Shown one piece after another: positions 21,535-32,726 of a stretch of DNA of 64,000 bases. The stretch spans positions 39,735,777-39,799,776 of the forward strand of contig NC_134569.1 of NCBI RefSeq assembly GCF_050947875.1, in the 5' to 3' direction. The position numbers and the translations under genes are program-made. Below the pieces are notes generated by a model. That model was not told where the DNA came from and ran no database searches. It saw only the letters and a program-made list of their open reading frames with translations. Position 1 is the first letter of the stretch. Each line of letters opens with the position of its first letter. This DNA comes from Dermacentor variabilis. Taxonomy: Eukaryota > Arthropoda > Arachnida > Ixodida > Ixodidae.

Positions 21535-22351
21535 CAGTCGACTCTCGTTACAACGGGCCCTGATAATCCAAAAAAAGAAATACATTTTATCTGAAGTACG
21601 TAATATACAAAATGCCTCACTTCCGAAGCTTTTGTCACAATGTCTAACAATTTATTGCAAAGAGTGAATGACGAACGTCCAAAGTAAAAAAAAGGACAAA
21701 GAGCAAAAATGTCGCAGTTTCGCCCAAAAGGCGAAGCATCGATTGCGATAGCAAATTAAGCAAGATAAGCGCAGCAGCAGCAGCGAATGAATTGACCTTC
21801 GTGCTGTCTCTCGCTTCAACGCGAACTAAACGTCGAAAGCACCATGCATGCGAAGCTACCGGCAGTGGGCGCACTTTGTCCACATCGCAGATCGCTTTGA
21901 AGATAGGCGCCCGCATGGGTGAGCACTTTGTCCACTTCGCACATCGCTTCCAAGATACAGTGGCCATACCAGAAGGAGTAGCCGTCAGAGTAGAATCCCC
22001 CTCTCTCTCTCGCCTCCCCCACCTCCCGTGCCTTGCGTGCGAAAAAATGCGGCGCGTTTCCGCCCCGCCTTCCTTTCTTGTGCGCGCAGTGTTAAGCCGC
22101 GATCATTGGCTGACCCCCGCAAGTCAATCGTCAGTACATGTCGACATGGCAAAAGTATGTTTTATGCACTCGATTTTGAAAAAAATTACCACTAATTTGG
22201 CCCGCTGTAGCTGAAAATCAGTTGTAGTGTGGTCCATTAAAAGCGAACTTCGTTGCGTTCATAAAATAGGTAGAACAAACTAACGCTGGAATAAGGTCCA
22301 TTATATCCAAAAGTATGTTGTGTGCGGGTCCATTGTAACAAGCGTAGACTG
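21535..22351. mobile_element. Tigger-type MITE nested in hAT X
   Basis: TA flanks (21533-21534; 22352-22353). The ends cagtcgactctcgttacaac and gtaacaagcgtagactg are inverted. The comparison with element Y supports the exact insertion point: X reads ggac-TA-[element]-TA-ttagattc where Y reads ggactattgaattc without an insert. The body has an internal near-duplicate (gcactttgtccac-tcgca.atcgctt, around 21870 and 21926). No intact coding frame. Confidence 0.85.
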
Positions 22352-22959
22352 TATTAGATTCGAAGACCAAATCGAATAGGACACTATTCAATTTATTATT
22401 TGATAGTTTTGAATATTCGCACACTCCTAGTTCCTTGAGGAGAGAGGCGCGGCATAAGCAGACTAAGATCTCCAGGTGAGGCAAGGAAAGGCGCGGTTCT
22501 TGGAAGCCGCGCATGCAGTTGACTGTAGTTTCCAGGGGAAGAACCAGGTGATACGAGTGCAGCGGTGACAGAGGAACGAAGACACGGGTGGCGCAAAGTC
22601 CATGTGTTGCATGTGGTGTGCACAGATGGACAGCGCGTGGATAGTGTGGGGGAAGATTTGCCGACTGTGGTTATAAAGGAAATGTTTGTGACAAGCGTGT
22701 TGGCCAGTCGTTGTTCATAATAGTTCACTTAAATCACTTTGTTACTACTAGTTACCAGGCGCTGTTCTATTTGCCTTTTCACATCATAAACGCTGGGTAC
22801 CAAAAGCCTGGACTTTTTTGCCATGGACTTTTTATTGTGAAACGAAATGTCAATGACTCCATGTCGTGAAAGCCATGGCAATGATTGGGAAGTGAATTGA
22901 TTTCAGTGAGCTCAATGATATAACGGACTTTTTGAACCATGTAACATCTCATCAAGAAA

Positions 22960-23840
22960 TAGAGCTGCTCTGTTCTATGTTCTATGCACATAGAAGTTCT
23001 ATATGCTCAAGTAATGCGACTCTGCAAGAAATATGGGGAATTGGAAATGATCCCCAAAAGTTTACAAAGTGATGATTCTGTATGCTTGACTGACGAATGG
23101 CAAATGAAACTGAGTGCCATCAACAACGAGATCGAGCCGCTAGTACCAGAAGAAGATGCAGAAAACGAGTTTCTGCTGACATATAAGTGTACCAAGATCA
23201 CATATTGATGTGCCTCGCTCGTCTGCAGTGGCAAGTTGCCTGTCCCACTCTCTCAATGAGGACCGTATCAGCAGGCAATGGCAATGCCACCCACTGTTGC
23301 AGCTCAGGTTGAAGGGGAAACTGCTGAAATTCGATCATATAATATTCACTGGATGGTGTGCCAACTAGGGATCATTCTCGTGAAGTGTTTGCACAAGTGG
23401 TAGATAGAAATGAAGAACCACTATGTGCAACCCATTGTACCTGACGAGGCCACCAGATGCGAGCCATGTCATCACTAACACGCAGACCAATGTCGGAGCT
23501 ATCACCACAGGAAATACCACTGCTCTTAAAAGAATATTTTTGCTTCACACTGCGACAGTGCTGTGTGGCAGCGAGTCTTCCAACACTCACGTGCGAGTTA
23601 TGTTCGATGGAGGTAGTCCGCACTCCTTCATCACCTGAACAACCGCAAAAAAAGTTAAAATGTAATCTTGTGGGATATGAAAGGCTGACCACTGGCTTCT
23701 TCCCAGGACACTCAAGAAGAACGCTCATTCCAAAGAATTCCCTTAAGCATTTTAGACGAGCTCTGCTCGTCCAAAGCAAAGCTCGCCTACAGCGATATTC
23801 TCATATTGAAAGGGATTCAGACGCACAGAGTGCGTCAGCT
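22960..23840 (+). pseudogene. BEL/Pao-type retrotransposon relic (gag to protease)
   Basis: A frame at 22984-23208 reads EVLYAQVMRLCKKYGELEMI and later EDAENEFLLTYKC, resembling a BEL gag N-terminus. A frame at 23423-23638 has FLLHTATVLCGSESSNTHVR followed by VMFDGGSPHSFIT, the (D)SGSQ-type active-site region of BEL/Pao proteases with Gly-Gly in place of Ser-Gly. Frames are shifted and stops frequent, and no LTR or RT was found nearby. An alternative is another retroelement protease; the N-terminal context favours BEL. Confidence 0.5.
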
Positions 23841-23960
23841 TAGTTTTTCTTTTACTGCACAGATGGCTGCTCAGTGTCGCCAATCGAAATTGGCATTTAT
23901 TGCGCTCTTTGTCTTACTACATAGGTGGCAGGACTTTTTCAAGGTATGAAGGCCTTGTAT

Positions 23961-23970
23961 ATTTATTCAT

Positions 23971-24001
<31 letters not shown>

Positions 24002-24090
24002 CCCTCAGGGGCCGAAGCATTACAGAGGCGAGTGGGTAGAGAATAAACACAGTGCATAATAACATACTAATAACAAAATTTGATCCTTCT
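23961..24090 (-). repeat. (TTTA)n tract joined to a dispersed repeat
   Basis: About ten TTTA units (23961-24001) run directly into accctcaggggccgaagcat. Read on the minus strand this is a short element ending in a (TAAA)n tail, as in some LINE and SINE 3' ends. The block ctcaggg(g/c)ccgaag is, from memory, common in tick genomic sequence. Confidence 0.5.
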
Positions 24091-24920
24091 GTTATACTAC
24101 ACAGGTGGCAGCACCATGTCAGCACTTAAAACTACATTTTTGAAATGTCTCTTGCAGAATACATAATTTTGACATAATGCAATATAAAGCATTTTCTTCA
24201 TTTCTTATTGTACCATTTGTCATTTGTGGCCGTGTCAACTACATACGTATTGCTTAGTGAAAATGAGGTTTACACACATAAAGTATGAAGTTAAATTGGT
24301 TGAAAACACTTCAGAAGAGCTTTAAGCTGGAAAATATGTCATAAAAAAGAAAGAAGCAGTATAAGGTCATTTTTTGTCTAATAATAAACATCTAAGGGGG
24401 TAAAGGGGGTGCTGAAAACAGAGTGGAGACACGCGAGAACTTAAGTGCTTGAAACTAATGTAATATGCAGCAAACAGATTTTCGCACCACCAAAACATAC
24501 AGCTGAAAGATCACAAAGTCCGGGCTGTCAGTTGCCCAATTTCACCATTACAATTACTTGCTCACAATTAATGTTGGCATAGTCGAACTGGCTGACCGGC
24601 ACTGTTCTTGCATTCCGGTCACATTTCCTTGCTTCCTTGTGTGCGGCAGTATGAACATTTTATCAGCTAGCAAATAAAATAAGAGAAAAGAATGCAGGCA
24701 GGTGACAAAAGAGAGCACAGTAAAAAGCTAGGTGTGGTGCTTGAACACTCGTTGGGCATGCCAAATGCATTGTGAGATAAGCAAGTGAGCGCTGCTGCCT
24801 GTCTTCTGTGGTTTGGCCACTGCTTGCTTAGTGTACGTACTAAATGAGTGTATTGCCCTTCATTTACAAATAAACTCTCCATTCTTTCAATAGCAAACAG
24901 GAAGAAGCTTATTCATGGTA
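24091..24920. other. Intron sequence without recognised feature
   Basis: About 830 bp of AT-rich sequence. No conserved coding frame, inverted ends or long repeat seen. Confidence 0.5.
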
Positions 24921-25228
24921 CAGTCGAATCTCGATAATTTGAACTTGAAGGGGCCCAGAAATGTTTGAAATAAATGGATTTCTATGCAAAATTATTGCTG
25001 CTGTGAAGCTGCACCTTAAGGCAATATTCACTTATTAACGAGATGGGAGCAGCGGCCAATATGCTGCTGAAAGCATAGTCAGCAGCACAGTATTTTCAGA
25101 TTAACCATCACAAATAGTGATGCATTCAAATTACTGGGCGTTTTTGCCTGTTGAAGTACAAATAATTTTCACAGGACCACAGTATCAGTTCGACTAAATA
25201 AGAAGTTTGAATTAACGAGATTTCACTC
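24921..25228. mobile_element. Tigger-type MITE
   Basis: TA flanks (24919-24920; 25229-25230). The ends cagtcgaatctcgataattt and aattaacgagatttcact(c) are inverted. 308 bp, no coding capacity. It ends 89 bp before the next INTS3 exon, close to that exon's polypyrimidine tract. Confidence 0.7.
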
Positions 25229-25317
25229 TACATCTGTTTTATAAAAGTTTCCTTTGCATGCTTTTTTTTTTTTTTTTGCAAGACATTGTTTGATGACTTT
25301 AGTGAACTTTCACGCAG

Positions 25318-25453
25318 GTAAGCTACGTTCTAAGGACATCAAGTTCCAGCCCATCCGGGAGCCCAGCAAAGCAGAGCAGATGGACATCTCGGAACACCTT
25401 AACCAGCTCAGTGGGGATATTCGGAAAAAAGTACTAGGCCTACAAAAAGAAAA
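25318..25453 (+). CDS. INTS3: INTS3 exon j
   Basis: Acceptor ttcacgcag, donor gtgcgt. It reads KLRSKDIKFQPIREPSKAEQ, then MDISEHLNQLSGDIRKKVLG and LQKE. It corresponds to the FRFHPIKE...VDITPYLDQLDESLRDKVLQLQKG region of INTS3. It starts with two bases and ends with two. Confidence 0.93.
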
Positions 25454-26002
25454 GTGCGTTTTGCATACTTACTTATGGTTCATGTTAAACTTTCTGCAGT
25501 CTGAGATGCAAACTGAACTACTTGTTACGTGCTAGTTTTGATCCACGAACAACGCTATATTGAAAAGGTGTTGCGCTTTGTGAGGCTGTTGTGTAGTTGC
25601 ATTGATTTATTGCAATATTTTAAGCACCAGAGGCATTTCCGTGACATCTTTGATGCTTGCCATGTGTATTTAGAACTGCTCATCGACCAGTAAAGTTGCA
25701 GTGCTTTGTGTTCATGAAATCTTACTGACAAGGTGCTACTTACCAACACTTCTCCGAAGCTGTAGAATGACTGCTGATAAATGTAGAAGCGTTGACTAAA
25801 CAAAATTTCCAATGTAATGAAGTTTTTCACTGCAAGTACAACTTTGTTATATGAAGGCTCTGTTATAAAAATAAATTAGTTAAATTATATTGTAACGTGT
25901 AAATAACTAGGCAGAATTTTCTTTACACTGTTTTCTGTTATGTCTGCACTGTCTGTGCAGCATTACTGAACTAAGCTAGTTTTATTGTCTGGTTTTCTAC
26001 AG

Positions 26003-26060
26003 GAACAGTGAAATTCAGTGTGAAATTGTTGAAGGTCTCCTGCAAGATATCCTGCGTGAG
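26003..26060 (+). CDS. INTS3: INTS3 exon k
   Basis: Acceptor ttttctacag, donor gtaagc. It reads NSEIQCEIVEGLLQDILRE, matching the TEAQCEVMQEIVDQVLEE segment. Short exon of 58 bp, ending in phase 0. Confidence 0.92.
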
Positions 26061-26310
26061 GTAAGCCATCTCTCTCTTGTCACCATGATCCACAGTCATG
26101 ATGCTTGATTTGTACCTCTTACAGTGTTCAGCAGTGGCAGTTCAGTATGGTGCACTGGCATTTAAGGACCTCTGACATTTTTAGAGTTGTCCTCAAGATA
26201 GCTAGATTTTATGCTAGAACTTCAGTAATGTGCACACTGCTTTTAACAATATGTCTGTCTTTCACAAAAAATTATGAGGGCATTCTAAAACTAACAGTTA
26301 AATTTAAATA

Positions 26311-27384
26311 CAGTTAAACCTTGGTATAACAAAGTCTGTCAAATCGGTAATTTTCTTCGTTACAGTATCGAAATTTCGTTAATTTGAGCTTCGACTTTTA
26401 CGCATATAAGTACAGTCGCTGGTGGATTTTTCTTATATGAAAGGGGCCACAATATCTTCAGAATTAGCTGGCAATCGGAAAAAGCAAATTTGAATGAGAA
26501 AAAAAAATGCGTTTTGTTCAATTTGTGAGTTGGCAACGAAAGATGCGGTTTCATGCCGTGGGGATGATATCTTCACATCAGCGGAAGGAAACGAAGGCAG
26601 CCATGCATTCGCATTCACTCCACATTTGCACCTGATAATGTCACCCGCAGTGGTACGACGCTGTCATGAAAAGCGCCGGCAGTGCGGAGCGAACGCTTCA
26701 TCTGCCTCTTGCTTTAACACCCCTGCGAGATTATGCAGCCTCCAGTACTAAGCACACTGGAAAACAGCGCACATGATGTCCCGGGCATCTCGGTACGCTT
26801 TGCAAATGTGGCAGATTATCTCAGCCATGCTGACAGCTACGCGCAGCCACTGCCACCCTTGAAAAAGAGATGCGTGCCAACTTGCCCCACACTTCCTCCC
26901 CTCACGCGCACTTGATTGCGTAACCATGAGATTACTCCCCACCACCTGTTTCCCTTTGCTCGCACAGGAAGATGGTGCTCATCAAGCCACCATCCTTCTT
27001 AGCTAACCCTCGCACGCATTCACCCATACCCAAAGCATACAGCGAGCAAGGCACACTAGTATCTTATGGCACTTGGACTTTACGTAGCCGCTTTGGCGGT
27101 CACCCTTGGTTGCCTGGCACACAATTTGAGAGGTGCGTTCGCAGGCAACCACTTGTAATTCATCCATTCGACCATCTACATCCCATGAAGTTTCCATTTA
27201 TTGTCTCCGTATTCCTTCACAGCGGCAGCGAAATTTCATTCTATAGAAATTTGTATAAACACACTTTGTTATATTGAGGTTCTAAATACATGGCATTCTA
27301 TGGACAAGAAGGTAGAAAAAGTAAAATACCTTGTTATATCGAGAATTTTGTTATATTGAAGTTCGTTATATTGAGGTTTAACTG
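26311..27384. mobile_element. Tigger-type non-autonomous element
   Basis: TA flanks (26309-26310; 27385-27386). The ends cagttaaaccttggtataac and gttatattgaggtttaactg are inverted, and sub-terminal ttgttatat.gag units recur near the right end. An inner sequence starting cagtcgctggtggatttttc (26413) looks like the end of a second, nested element whose partner end I could not find. No transposase recognised. Confidence 0.7.
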
Positions 27385-27427
27385 TATTGAGGACTGGACA
27401 TTAATTGTTGAGATGGCTCCGCGTTAA

Positions 27428-28223
27428 AGGGACACTAAAGGCAAATATTAAGTCCAATTAAAGTGATAGATTAGTGCTCAAGAATCTCCAACGTGTCAAT
27501 ACTATCGCCAACAGAGCCATAATAATAGAGAAATTGAGGTAAATGCAGGGCATGATTGGAGACTCCCCCAGGACATTCAAATACTTGCCCGATGACGAAA
27601 GCACCCCTGAGTTAAATTCTGTCACTAGTACTCAACCACTCGTTGCAAGAAACATCCTTGTATTATATTGTAAGACAAAATAAAATGCTATTTGTCCGTT
27701 TAATTTTTAGGAAAAAGGAAGTCATTGAAAAACCTTTCGCAACGACGCAGGCGGTCGAAAGGTTTCATTTTCACTCAACTCCGCGCCGACCACGCTTTCA
27801 TGTTTCAGTAGTTTCCCTATCACATAGTGCTGCACTGGTTTTGCTGACTCATGAAACTCGCACAAACTTCAAGTAGCAGAGAAATCAACTTCCATGTGAT
27901 GTCACGGGATGCCCGAATGGTTTACGCCACTTGACCCAAAAAGCAGTTGCAGTGACGAATCCACCGCTCTGTCTTGGCTTGGTACCGCCGTCTGTTGGGC
28001 ACTGTTTTCCTCACCAATGGCAGCAAAGGGTGGTGATGGCGTATACGTCACCACTCCCCTAGTTATGTGGCGGGCGATTTGAACTTCAAAAAAGGTATTC
28101 GGACCCTTCGAATGCAATTTTCTTGTAAACTAAATCTTTTCTTGGCACGAAGCAAGCGTTGCGAGGATCTGGAATGGTATTTAAACACTACACATTGAGT
28201 TAGTATTTGCCTTTAGTGTCACT
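27428..28223. mobile_element. TTAA-flanked MITE, family 1 copy A
   Basis: TTAA lies at 27424-27427 and 28224-28227. Ends are agggacactaaaggcaaat and the inverse tttgcctttagtgtcact. 796 bp. Copy B at 34860-35664 is in the opposite orientation. The TTAA duplication with short inverted ends is the mark of piggyBac-type transposition. There is no transposase; the coding-like stretches are short and unrecognised. Confidence 0.8.
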
Positions 28224-28568
28224 TTAAGCCAGAGATGAACCACCTAATTTGATGTCTTCATCACTGTCATATCTTCAACATTTCAAGGCACCAACAGTCC
28301 TGACATATTGCAATTACAGCAAGCACGATTGTGGCTCCACAGAGGTGCTGTGATTTCAGTCACATGTGCTTTGTTATAATGTGTCATAGGTAGTATGCAC
28401 ACATTCTTGCGACTGTTGACACTGTAACCACCCATCGTGAGTGTAAATCAGGACAACTGAGCACTTCACTGACTACACAAAGTAAAGACAAGCTATGTCA
28501 TTTCTTGGGAGCCTATATCAGACTCCCAGGCAATAAAGTTTCAAGAAACATGCTTATTTTAATGAATA

Positions 28569-29012
28569 ATGATGCCACTGGTGATCCATGAGCCATTAGT
28601 GGCGGCCGCATTGGGATTGCCAGGGCACCATGAAATGGAAACCAACCATTTTTCATCCCTTCGAACCACTTGTAGCAGAAGCAGAGCACATTTATTGGTA
28701 CTCCATCAGATGCTAATACTTGAAGAAGTCACAGCCACGACCAGCTGGTCTTGGCATAAAGATCTCACACATAGCTTGGCCCATCTCTTGCGCTGCTCTT
28801 GGTGCCTCAGCCAGTCACCGCAGTGTTCTGTGGTCATATGTTTGTCTCAGATGAAACTGCAAGTAGGGAGGCAGCAGCCAGAGTTGGAAGAGATAACTGT
28901 CTCTTCAAAGTGCAGCTCCATCCTTTGCCTTGACAAGGATGGAAGCATCCATCCTGCTGTTTACCATCAGTTTGCTTTTAGTTTTGATAGCTTTGAAAGC
29001 AGAAAAAAATGA
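28569..29012 (+). other. Unrecognised 147-codon open frame in intron
   Basis: The frame has no recognisable domain. It contains low-complexity Leu/Ser/His stretches and is not flanked by splice sites that would join it to INTS3 in phase. I see no transposon ends around it. Most likely a chance frame; the surrounding 28224-29219 is otherwise featureless. Confidence 0.2.
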
Positions 29013-29219
29013 AGAAGTTTCCTTTTGGCACCTCTGAAGGAGGATTTCCTCTTTAAAATGGGTGTTGCCAGTTAGTAAGCTTTGTGCTGTAATATCAGTA
29101 GTAAGATATTGCACTAGTAGTTCGAGAATTCCTAGGCAGTACTTTGAGAAGGAACCTTTTTGTTCCTCCGTGAGCAAAGTAATTTTGTTCTTATAATGAA
29201 TTTCTCTTGTTTTCTATAG

Positions 29220-29323
29220 GAGGATTTTGACCAGGACACGGCAACTTCACTTGGCACCTGCCTCGCCCAGATATTGGACAGTGAATTTACAAGAAAGCTC
29301 TTTCCCCAAGAACTGGATGATGA
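29220..29323 (+). CDS. INTS3: INTS3 exon l
   Basis: Acceptor gttttctatag, donor gtgggt (non-consensus at +4). It reads EDFDQDTATSLGTCLAQILD and SEFTRKLFPQELDD, matching EDFDSEQLSVLASCLQELFKAHFRGEVLPEEI. It ends with two bases. Confidence 0.93.
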
Positions 29324-29448
29324 GTGGGTGTTACAATCATTTGTCCTGTAAAAATGCACTGTGCAAGAATTACCTGAGCCAATGATGTATAACAAAATTG
29401 GTACCCACAAGAGGATACCAGAATTAACTTAATTTCCACTTTGTACAG

Positions 29449-29493
29449 GTCCATTGAGGAGTCTTTAGGGACGCCGTTGTTCGTCATATTCAG
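29449..29493 (+). CDS. INTS3: INTS3 exon m (45-bp microexon)
   Basis: Acceptor ctttgtacag, donor gtgaga. It reads SIEESLGTPLFVIF, matching ESLEESVGKPLYLIFRN. Being 45 bp with matching phase at both ends (2/2), skipping it would keep the reading frame. Confidence 0.92.
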
Positions 29494-29582
29494 GTGAGAT
29501 TTCCCTTCATTTTCCAACATTGAGCTATTCATGTTACAGGGTCATAGTAAAGGCTTATGAGGCCGAAATTTTGTGTCACCAG

Positions 29583-29802
29583 GAACCTGTGCCAGACACC
29601 AGAGGAAGACCCCAGCAGGCAAGCCCAGCTGATGCTGCTCTGGGAACTAGGGCAGCACCAACCTCGCCTTGGCTACCGGCTGCTGTACTTCCTTCGTGCC
29701 ACAGGCAGTGCCAATTCAGGCACTGTGTCAGGCTACACATCATATCGGGACTACGCCCGAAGTCATAACGCCTTGTCCTCTTGTCTCTTGCATGACCTCA
29801 AG
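29583..29802 (+). CDS. INTS3: INTS3 exon n
   Basis: Acceptor gtgtcaccag after an 89-bp intron; donor gtttgt. It reads NLCQTPEEDPSRQAQLMLLW, ELGQHQPRLGYRLLYFLRAT and, at the end, SHNALSSCLLHDLK. It matches NLCQMQEDN...PKIGYHLLYYLRAS...LHTCLMMDMKA of INTS3. It ends in phase 0. Confidence 0.95.
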
Positions 29803-30077
29803 GTTTGTCCTTATGCTTTTGTTGTCTACATGTGAGCCTGTGCCAAGTTAAGAGGCCCAGCTAGCTGAGCTTCTAGTGTAAAAAACTGATGACCTCATGT
29901 TCATGATCTTGAGCACTGTTACCATCATCATATGCTGAGTCCACTTCAGGATGGAGGCCTCTCCCAGTGATCTTTAGTTATTTCTGTCCTGTATCAACAG
30001 GTTGCATTCTATACCTACTACTGTATTACTAATCTAATCAGTTTGTTCTAGTGTTACACCACCATGTGGGGTTTTAA

Positions 30078-31287
30078 AGGGGCCCTGAACCAGCCCTCTG
30101 GCTTGGTGAAAAAACATTGTCTGCAAATAGCATATGCTGCCGTGAACATCTCAGTGAAGTTTTGCTGTCGTACGCGGCTGGTGGAGCTCAAAAGCAGAGC
30201 GCAATGTCACCTTTTTCTGAAACGCTCTGTTTTTAACAGCAGCCTACTCATTCTCTTCTGGACGCTTTAGTTCGTAATAATGCGAATTCCGCTATACAGC
30301 TGCTATTGCCCAATAGCTGTCGTCAGCCATGAAGGGTGTCTCGATCAGTGTGCTTGTTCCTATTGTTACTGTGTATATTTATTGACAAAGTTCAATAAAC
30401 AGGCTGAAGTAAGCGAAAATGTGCTTTCAAATTGTTACAATATAATTACGTACTTCTACAAAAAGCTGACTATCGTCTGCTCATGTGCGCTCGGCCACTT
30501 GGCATAGGAATTTTATCACCCTGCTTATCGGTGTAGCAGCCGTTGGGTCTCACTAAATTTCAACTAGGTTTGTACACTCAACTAGCCTCGAACCACACAA
30601 AACTTAAGGTTAGACCAAACGCACGCTTGCCAGTGCATGCTCACTCCTGGCCAGGCTCCTCCTGGTTAGGCGCCTTGGCAGACTAATTTATAGCACTCCA
30701 ATAATGTGCAAGTTGGATGTGGCTGCTATCCATTGGTCAAGCTGGTGAAGGACAGAGCTGGTCCGCACCACAGAGCATGGTCGGACTGTAGCATATGAGC
30801 GTGAGCACTCACTCAAGCCTTGTCGAGCACAAAGCAAACTCTGCGCATATGGACGACAGTTGCATGTAGCTGTGTTCTTTTACATAGAGTAGATACTGCG
30901 ACCGCCGCAGTATGCCGCCACAAGACTTCTGGCTACGCACACTGTGGCTCGCTGAGGGCAACCATGTTTGGCTTACGTTTGGCGCGTTGTAGGGGCCAAA
31001 GTTGGAACCAGTGGCATCTACGTTAACATCCAAAAAGCAAATTTGAAGTGTGGCTCCACAGTGACATTTAGAAGATGGAGCATTGTGGGCACGCCCGCTT
31101 TGCCCTAGCCTTCACAGTGCAAGACATTGAAGAAGGAATGGGAGCACAGTGAAGAGTGTTTGATTGCCAATAACGCCACTTCTGCTGAATGCATTGAAGT
31201 ACTTTTTGTGGCAAAGTATTTCTGAAATAGCCTATTTTAATTTCAAATTAATTTCTCCCCTTTGATAAAATGTAGTTCAGGGCCTCT
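30078..31287. mobile_element. TTAA-flanked MITE, family 2
   Basis: TTAA at 30074-30077 and TTAT (one change) at 31288-31291. Ends are aggggccctgaaccagccct and the inverse tagttcagggcctct. 1210 bp. A broken copy of the same left end lies at 10633. No transposase frame is recognised. Confidence 0.72.
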
Positions 31288-32099
31288 TTATATTACCTGC
31301 TACAATATCAAAAAGCCACACTTACCATGAAAAGTGACTGGGTAAGCCAGAAAAGACCCAAGAAGCAAGAGATAGGGGCGGCACTGCCTTGAAGTTTCTG
31401 CACCACCGATGTGACATCATGCATTTTGAATGTGTCTGCTTGGGCCTAGTTTATTTTTTATCAGTAAAGATGGACTAAAGAGCCAAAGGCTTAACTTAGC
31501 AAGTTTCAGTGATTTTTACTGAGTAACAGTGCCCCAAATGTAAGAAAACACTTTTAAATTTGTCGTGACACACTGACGTACCTGATGTATCGGGGCATCG
31601 GTTTCAGCGAGAATGTCAAGAAATGAAACCCAGACCTTCATTTTATCTTTTAGTAATCAACCTATTACATCAAAATAAAAAAAATACAGTTTTGGAGGAA
31701 TGTGTTATCAGTTCAGACTTAGTCATTCTATTCAGTGTCCCCTTAAATATGAAAGCCAAAAGCAGTATTCTTTTACATGTCTGACTCAGCAGCAGCTATT
31801 TTCTCAAGAACTGCAGTCAGGGTTATGTGGGATGAGTAAAGGGACAACAACATTTCTATTGTTTCAGAAAGAAGTGTACCATTTTTGTTATGCCTCAAGT
31901 TGGCATTCAATGCTGTACTTTGGTGTTAAGCAATGCTCCGTACACCTTTCCGCTGCATGTTTTCTATATGCACATTTCTGAAGTATACTGCATGCCTGTA
32001 GAACTGTAAGAGTGCCTTTTCTTGTGCTAGTTCGGTGTTCCTTGGGCTAGAAATAGTTGCAGCATTAATATTTTATTGCCTTTGGTCAACTTGTGGCAG
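31288..32099. other. Intron sequence without recognised feature
   Basis: About 810 bp. The 93-codon open frame at 31700-31981 has no recognisable domain. No inverted ends found. Confidence 0.45.
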
Positions 32100-32159
32100 C
32101 TCTGCCAAGAGGATGATGTCCGGCTCTTTTGCTACTTGGTCCCTGAAATATACACGCAG
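32100..32159 (+). CDS. INTS3: INTS3 exon o
   Basis: Acceptor acttgtggcag, donor gtatgt. It reads LCQEDDVRLFCYLVPEIYTQ, matching CQEDDVRLLCHLTPSIYTE. 60 bp, phase 0 at both ends. Confidence 0.95.
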
Positions 32160-32312
32160 GTATGTTGGGTACCAATCTTTTGAGTTTTCTTAATATGTTT
32201 GTCGTATAAATATGCCTTGTGTTTCCTGCTATCTAAATGAAAGTTTTGGCGCACAAGATAAGGATCTGTTATTGTAAGATACACAGGTGGTGTTCAGAGA
32301 CGTACTGTTTTA

Positions 32313-32592
32313 TGATTTTGGCTTCTAGCTCGAAGTGAAACACGGACACAGAAAGGAGCAGACAGGACAAGCGCTAACTCTCAGCTAAATTTTTATTATA
32401 ACGAAGAACATATATATAGGTGATTGCAAAAACCGTAGCATAAGAACATGACAAGGTTCTTCGTTTTAATAAAAATTTAGTTGAGAGTTAGCGCTCGTCC
32501 TGTCTGCTCCTTTCTGTGTCCGTGTTTCACTTCGCGCTAGAAGCCAAAATCATGTTACCGTGCCAACTCGCCCAGCTGTCTATCCTTTTGCA
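32313..32592. mobile_element. Foldback insertion with 97-bp arms and 11-bp TSD (Penelope-like remnant)
   Basis: gtactgtttta occurs at 32302-32312 and again at 32593-32603, an 11-bp target duplication. Inside, the left arm 32313-32409 and right arm 32456-32552 are near-perfect reverse complements, separated by a 46-bp core and followed by a 40-bp tail. This order (arm, core, arm, short tail) is the same as in the Penelope-like insertion at 299-968, so it is probably a Penelope terminal-repeat remnant without coding sequence. The link is structural only. Confidence 0.72.
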
Positions 32593-32657
32593 GTACTGTT
32601 TTAACTGATGATTGTTTATACTTTGTGTTTTAATCATTAACTTATTTTGTTTTCCAG

Positions 32658-32726
32658 TTCCCTAATGTTGCCATTGGTAATGCAGACATCCTCAACCTCA
32701 TTGTGTCCTGCATCGACGCACTGCAG
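32658..32726 (+). CDS. INTS3: INTS3 exon p
   Basis: Acceptor ttgttttccag, donor gtaaag. It reads FPNVAIGNADILNLIVSCID then ALQ, matching FPDETLRSGELLNMIVAVIDSAQ. 69 bp, phase 0 at both ends. Confidence 0.95.

Larger units (their letters stand above)
18192..22429. mobile_element. hAT-type element X, with two nested Tigger derivatives
   Basis: Left end taggggtccaggaatagtg, right end gaatattcgcacactccta. The flanking 8-mers gttttgtg and gttccttg agree at 5 of 8 positions, a plausible worn target duplication. TA-flanked insertions occupy 18285-19516 and 21535-22351. Once these are set aside, the remainder resembles element Y at 59785-61221 (for example tacctaagtgacatagcctgc at 21350 and its counterpart near 61019). 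No transposase is left, so it is non-autonomous. Confidence 0.72.

Noticed and set aside
23961..24001. CRISPR-like spaced repeats among the many short repeated motifs
   Set aside because: The repeats are simple TTTA units or transposon sub-terminal motifs; there are no uniform repeat-spacer arrays or cas genes.
28569..29012. 147-codon frame as a possible host gene
   Set aside because: No domain, low-complexity segments, no transposon or splice context. Kept only as a low-confidence entry.
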